From an uncultured Clostridia bacterium (GTDB lineage: Bacteria > Bacillota > Clostridia > Christensenellales > UBA1242), in NCBI GenBank assembly GCA_934749845.1, contig CAKVHQ010000015.1:1-16527 (forward strand): a stretch of 16,527 bases of DNA, given 5' to 3'. The translations under genes and the position numbers were made by a program. A model generated the notes under the pieces. It was given only the letters and a program-made list of their open reading frames with translations. It was not told the origin of the DNA and made no database searches. Shown one piece after another: positions 14,738 through 16,527 of the stretch; the stretch's first letter is position 1, and each line of letters begins with the position of its first letter.

Positions 14738-16250
14738 TGAAAAGAAAAAGCGCCGCACCGCCGCCTATGCCCGCGTTTCTACGGACAGCGAGGAGCAGCT
14801 CACCAGCTATGAAGCACAGGTGGATTATTACACGAACTACATCAAGGGCAGAGATGATTGGGAGTTTGTAACGGTATATACCGATGAGGGCATAACCGGC
14901 ACTAACACCAAGCACCGTGACGGCTTCAACCGCATGGTGCAGGATGCTTTGGACGGCAAAATCGACCTCATCGTCACGAAGTCGGTCAGCCGCTTTGCCC
15001 GAAACACAGTTGACAGCCTTACTACCGTCCGTAAGCTGAAGGAAAAAGGTGTAGAGATTTATTTTGAAAAGGAGAACATTTGGACGCTGGACAGCAAGGG
15101 CGAACTGCTCATTACTATCATGTCCAGCCTTGCCCAGGAAGAAAGCCGCTCCATCTCCGAAAACTGCACATGGGGTCAACGGAAGCGTTTTGCAGACGGC
15201 AAGGTCACCGTACCTTTCAAGCGATTTCTCGGCTATGACCGCGGCCCCGATGGAAACCTGGTTCTGAACACGGATGAAGCGGTTACTGTCCGCCGCATCT
15301 ACAGTATGTTTCTGCAGGGAATGTCGCCATACGGTATTGCCACGCACTTGACCGCTGAAGGCATTAAATCTCCCAGCGGTAAAGATAAATGGAATGCCGG
15401 AGCCGTCCGCAGTATCCTCACCAACGAGAAATACAAGGGTGATGCACTCCTACAGAAATCCTACACTGTGGACTTCCTCACTAAGAAGAAAAAGGTCAAC
15501 GAGGGCGAAATTCCTCAATACTATGTGGAAGGCAACCATGAAGCCATCATCAGCCCGGATGTATTTGAACAGGTACAGCAGGAATTGGAACACCGGAAAC
15601 AGGTCAAAGGACGGCACAGCAGTGTACACCTTTTCTCCGGCAAAATACGCTGCGGTCAATGTGGTGAGTGGTACGGCTCAAAGACATGGCACTCCACCAG
15701 CAAGTATCGCCGTGTAGTCTGGCAATGCAATCACAAATACGATGGCAATGAGAAATGCACCACACCACATTTGACGGATGATGACATCAAGAGATTATTC
15801 GTGTCGGCGGTCAATCAACTGATTGGACAAAAGGACACAATTATAACGGCACTCACGGCATCACTCGACACGGCATTCGACCTTACCGTCTTTAAGGCAG
15901 AACAGGCTGAACTGGAAAGCGAAATGATGGTGGTTTCCGACCTTATGCAAAAGTGCATTTACGAAAACGCTCATGTCGCACTCGACCAGGTGGAATACAA
16001 AAAACGCTACAATGGGCTGACGGAACGGTTCAACGCAGCCAAGGCTCGATATGAATCCATGGACGAGACAATCCGCAACAAACAATCCAGACGGGCTACC
16101 ATCGAAACCTTTCTGAGAACCTTGGCGAAGGCTGACCTGATAGATAAATTCGATACTGTCCTTTGGTGTGGGCTGGTGGACTTCGTCACCGTCTTCAGCA
16201 AGAATGATGTACGGTTCACCTTCAAAAACGGACAGGAAATCCGTGTATAA
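14679..16250 (+). CDS. Large serine recombinase 2 (integrase type)
   Basis: The protein has 523 residues, a normal length for phage serine integrases. ATG 14679 follows GGAGGGAAAG within the end of recombinase 1. The catalytic domain (25-170) has nucleophile S34 in YARVS, TKSVSRFARNTVD (100-112) and SSLAQEESRSISEN. The recombinase domain covers about 180-300 (FLGYDRG to NHEAIISPDVFEQV). The zinc ribbon has C325, C328, C350 and C360, and a coiled coil spans about 404-475, the part that in serine integrases controls synapsis and directionality. It is the last gene before an interrupted hsdM, so it or the pair is the likely integrase for that site. The two recombinases share architecture but are clearly diverged, so they are partners rather than a recent duplication. 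Confidence 0.93.
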   Translation: MAKVTTIPATISRFTATPINEKKKRRTAAYARVSTDSEEQLTSYEAQVDYYTNYIKGRDDWEFVTVYTDEGITGTNTKHRDGFNRMVQDALDGKIDLIVTKSVSRFARNTVDSLTTVRKLKEKGVEIYFEKENIWTLDSKGELLITIMSSLAQEESRSISENCTWGQRKRFADGKVTVPFKRFLGYDRGPDGNLVLNTDEAVTVRRIYSMFLQGMSPYGIATHLTAEGIKSPSGKDKWNAGAVRSILTNEKYKGDALLQKSYTVDFLTKKKKVNEGEIPQYYVEGNHEAIISPDVFEQVQQELEHRKQVKGRHSSVHLFSGKIRCGQCGEWYGSKTWHSTSKYRRVVWQCNHKYDGNEKCTTPHLTDDDIKRLFVSAVNQLIGQKDTIITALTASLDTAFDLTVFKAEQAELESEMMVVSDLMQKCIYENAHVALDQVEYKKRYNGLTERFNAAKARYESMDETIRNKQSRRATIETFLRTLAKADLIDKFDTVLWCGLVDFVTVFSKNDVRFTFKNGQEIRV

Positions 16251-16262
16251 AGGCAAAAAGAT

Positions 16263-16298
16263 ACTCCTCACTACCATTACGGCGGTGAGGAGTTTTTC
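16263..16298 (+). terminator. Rho-independent terminator of the recombinase module
   Basis: ACTCCTCAC (16263-16271) pairs exactly with GTGAGGAGT (16285-16293), followed by TTTTCT. It begins 12 bases after the recombinase 2 stop. Confidence 0.9.
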
Positions 16299-16325
16299 TG
16301 TGCATACAAAAACAGCCGTCTCGGA

Positions 16326-16358
16326 TTTTACACCGCAACGACTGGTTTTACACCGCAA
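16326..16358. repeat. 13-bp direct repeat beside the element boundary
   Basis: TTTTACACCGCAA occurs at 16326-16338 and 16346-16358, a 20-base period (two helical turns). It lies 55-90 bases inside the proposed boundary, so it is a candidate for recombinase or accessory-factor binding. Confidence 0.6.
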
Positions 16359-16527
16359 GGTCACACTTTTTAATTTTTCTTATGCCATGTATCCATTTCT
16401 CTATGATTATTTCGTATACTCGACAGTTATCAAAGGGCTTCAGTATGGATACGATAGTTTTTACGATACTTGACGGAGTATAGAATTCGCCGCCCTTTAC
16501 ACCCTCATGTGCTGCAAACTGTGCAAT
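16348..16527 (-). pseudogene. hsdM: Type I restriction methyltransferase HsdM, internal fragment interrupted by the element
   Basis: Read on the minus strand from the window edge, the frame gives IAQFAAHEGVKGGEFYTPS, then SIVKTIVSILKPFDNCRVYE (16527-16411). This closely matches the conserved segment of HsdM just before the AdoMet-binding motif I (family pattern: HEGKKGGEFYTP, then VxLKP, RVYDPxCGSGG). HsdM methylates adenine as part of the HsdRMS complex and is needed for both modification and restriction. After RVYE the family sequence stops; 20 unrelated residues follow to a TAA at 16348-16350. Motif I and the catalytic NPPF motif are therefore absent, and the product would be dead. The N-terminus lies outside the window to the right. 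The missing C-terminal part should lie beyond the other end of the element, to the left. Confidence 0.82.
16405..16422. other. Proposed attachment-site junction (element right end in hsdM)
   Basis: On the minus strand HsdM homology ends at the codons for RVYE, where the family has RVYDP and motif I. The next bases no longer fit the family. The change falls at about 16410-16417 (TTCGTATAC on the plus strand). Serine recombinases cross over at a 2-bp core, so the exact core cannot be fixed from one junction. Confidence 0.6.

Noticed and set aside
14532..15347. 271-residue minus-strand reading opposite the recombinases
   Set aside because: It is antisense to strongly conserved recombinase motifs, with no ribosome site or recognisable domain.

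Overview
The window looks like part of a Clostridia (Firmicutes) chromosome, probably a gut Ruminococcaceae, Oscillospiraceae or Lachnospiraceae member. The evidence is strong AGGAGG ribosome sites, TTGACA/TATAAT-type promoters, a siphovirus tail-lysis gene order typical of Firmicutes phages, and a tandem large serine recombinase cassette common in that group. This taxonomic placement is inference from gene content. Most of the window is the late (tail and lysis) end of a prophage or prophage remnant, followed by cargo genes, an integration module and the host junction.

Layout. 1-96 is the tail of an unidentified gene, closed by a strong terminator. 97-652 is non-coding, with small repeats and a good promoter. 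653 to about 3604 is an AT-rich type IIG (Eco57I-like) restriction-modification gene. It loses its target-recognition end because the sequence passes abruptly, and out of frame, into the 3' part of a phage tail tape measure gene. From there 3604-9195 is a tightly packed plus-strand phage operon: tape measure fragment, tail/endopeptidase-like protein, probable distal tail or receptor-binding protein, holin, and a LysM-containing amidase endolysin, ended by a terminator.

9268-12186 is a cargo (moron-type) locus where lysogenic-conversion genes usually sit. A membrane-anchored pectinacetylesterase/Notum-like hydrolase on the minus strand diverges from a plus-strand operon of TetR-family regulator, 32-residue membrane peptide and secreted or anchored alpha/beta hydrolase. 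The intergenic region holds two overlapping face-to-face promoters and a 19-bp palindrome that is a good candidate TetR operator.

12338-16298 is a recombination module: HTH/zinc-finger protein, small SHOCT-like protein, and two overlapping large serine recombinase genes, ended by a terminator. The first recombinase carries an internally duplicated zinc-ribbon module.

The last 117 bases, on the minus strand, encode a stretch of a type I restriction methyltransferase (HsdM). It is cut just before the codons of its AdoMet-binding motif I. This places an element boundary, most simply the prophage right end, at about 16410-16420 inside hsdM. The lysogen would therefore lack this HsdM unless the element excises. 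The two most notable observations are the hsdM interruption and the type IIG/tape measure junction. Together they suggest a prophage tangled with two restriction systems, although an assembly error at the second junction must be excluded.
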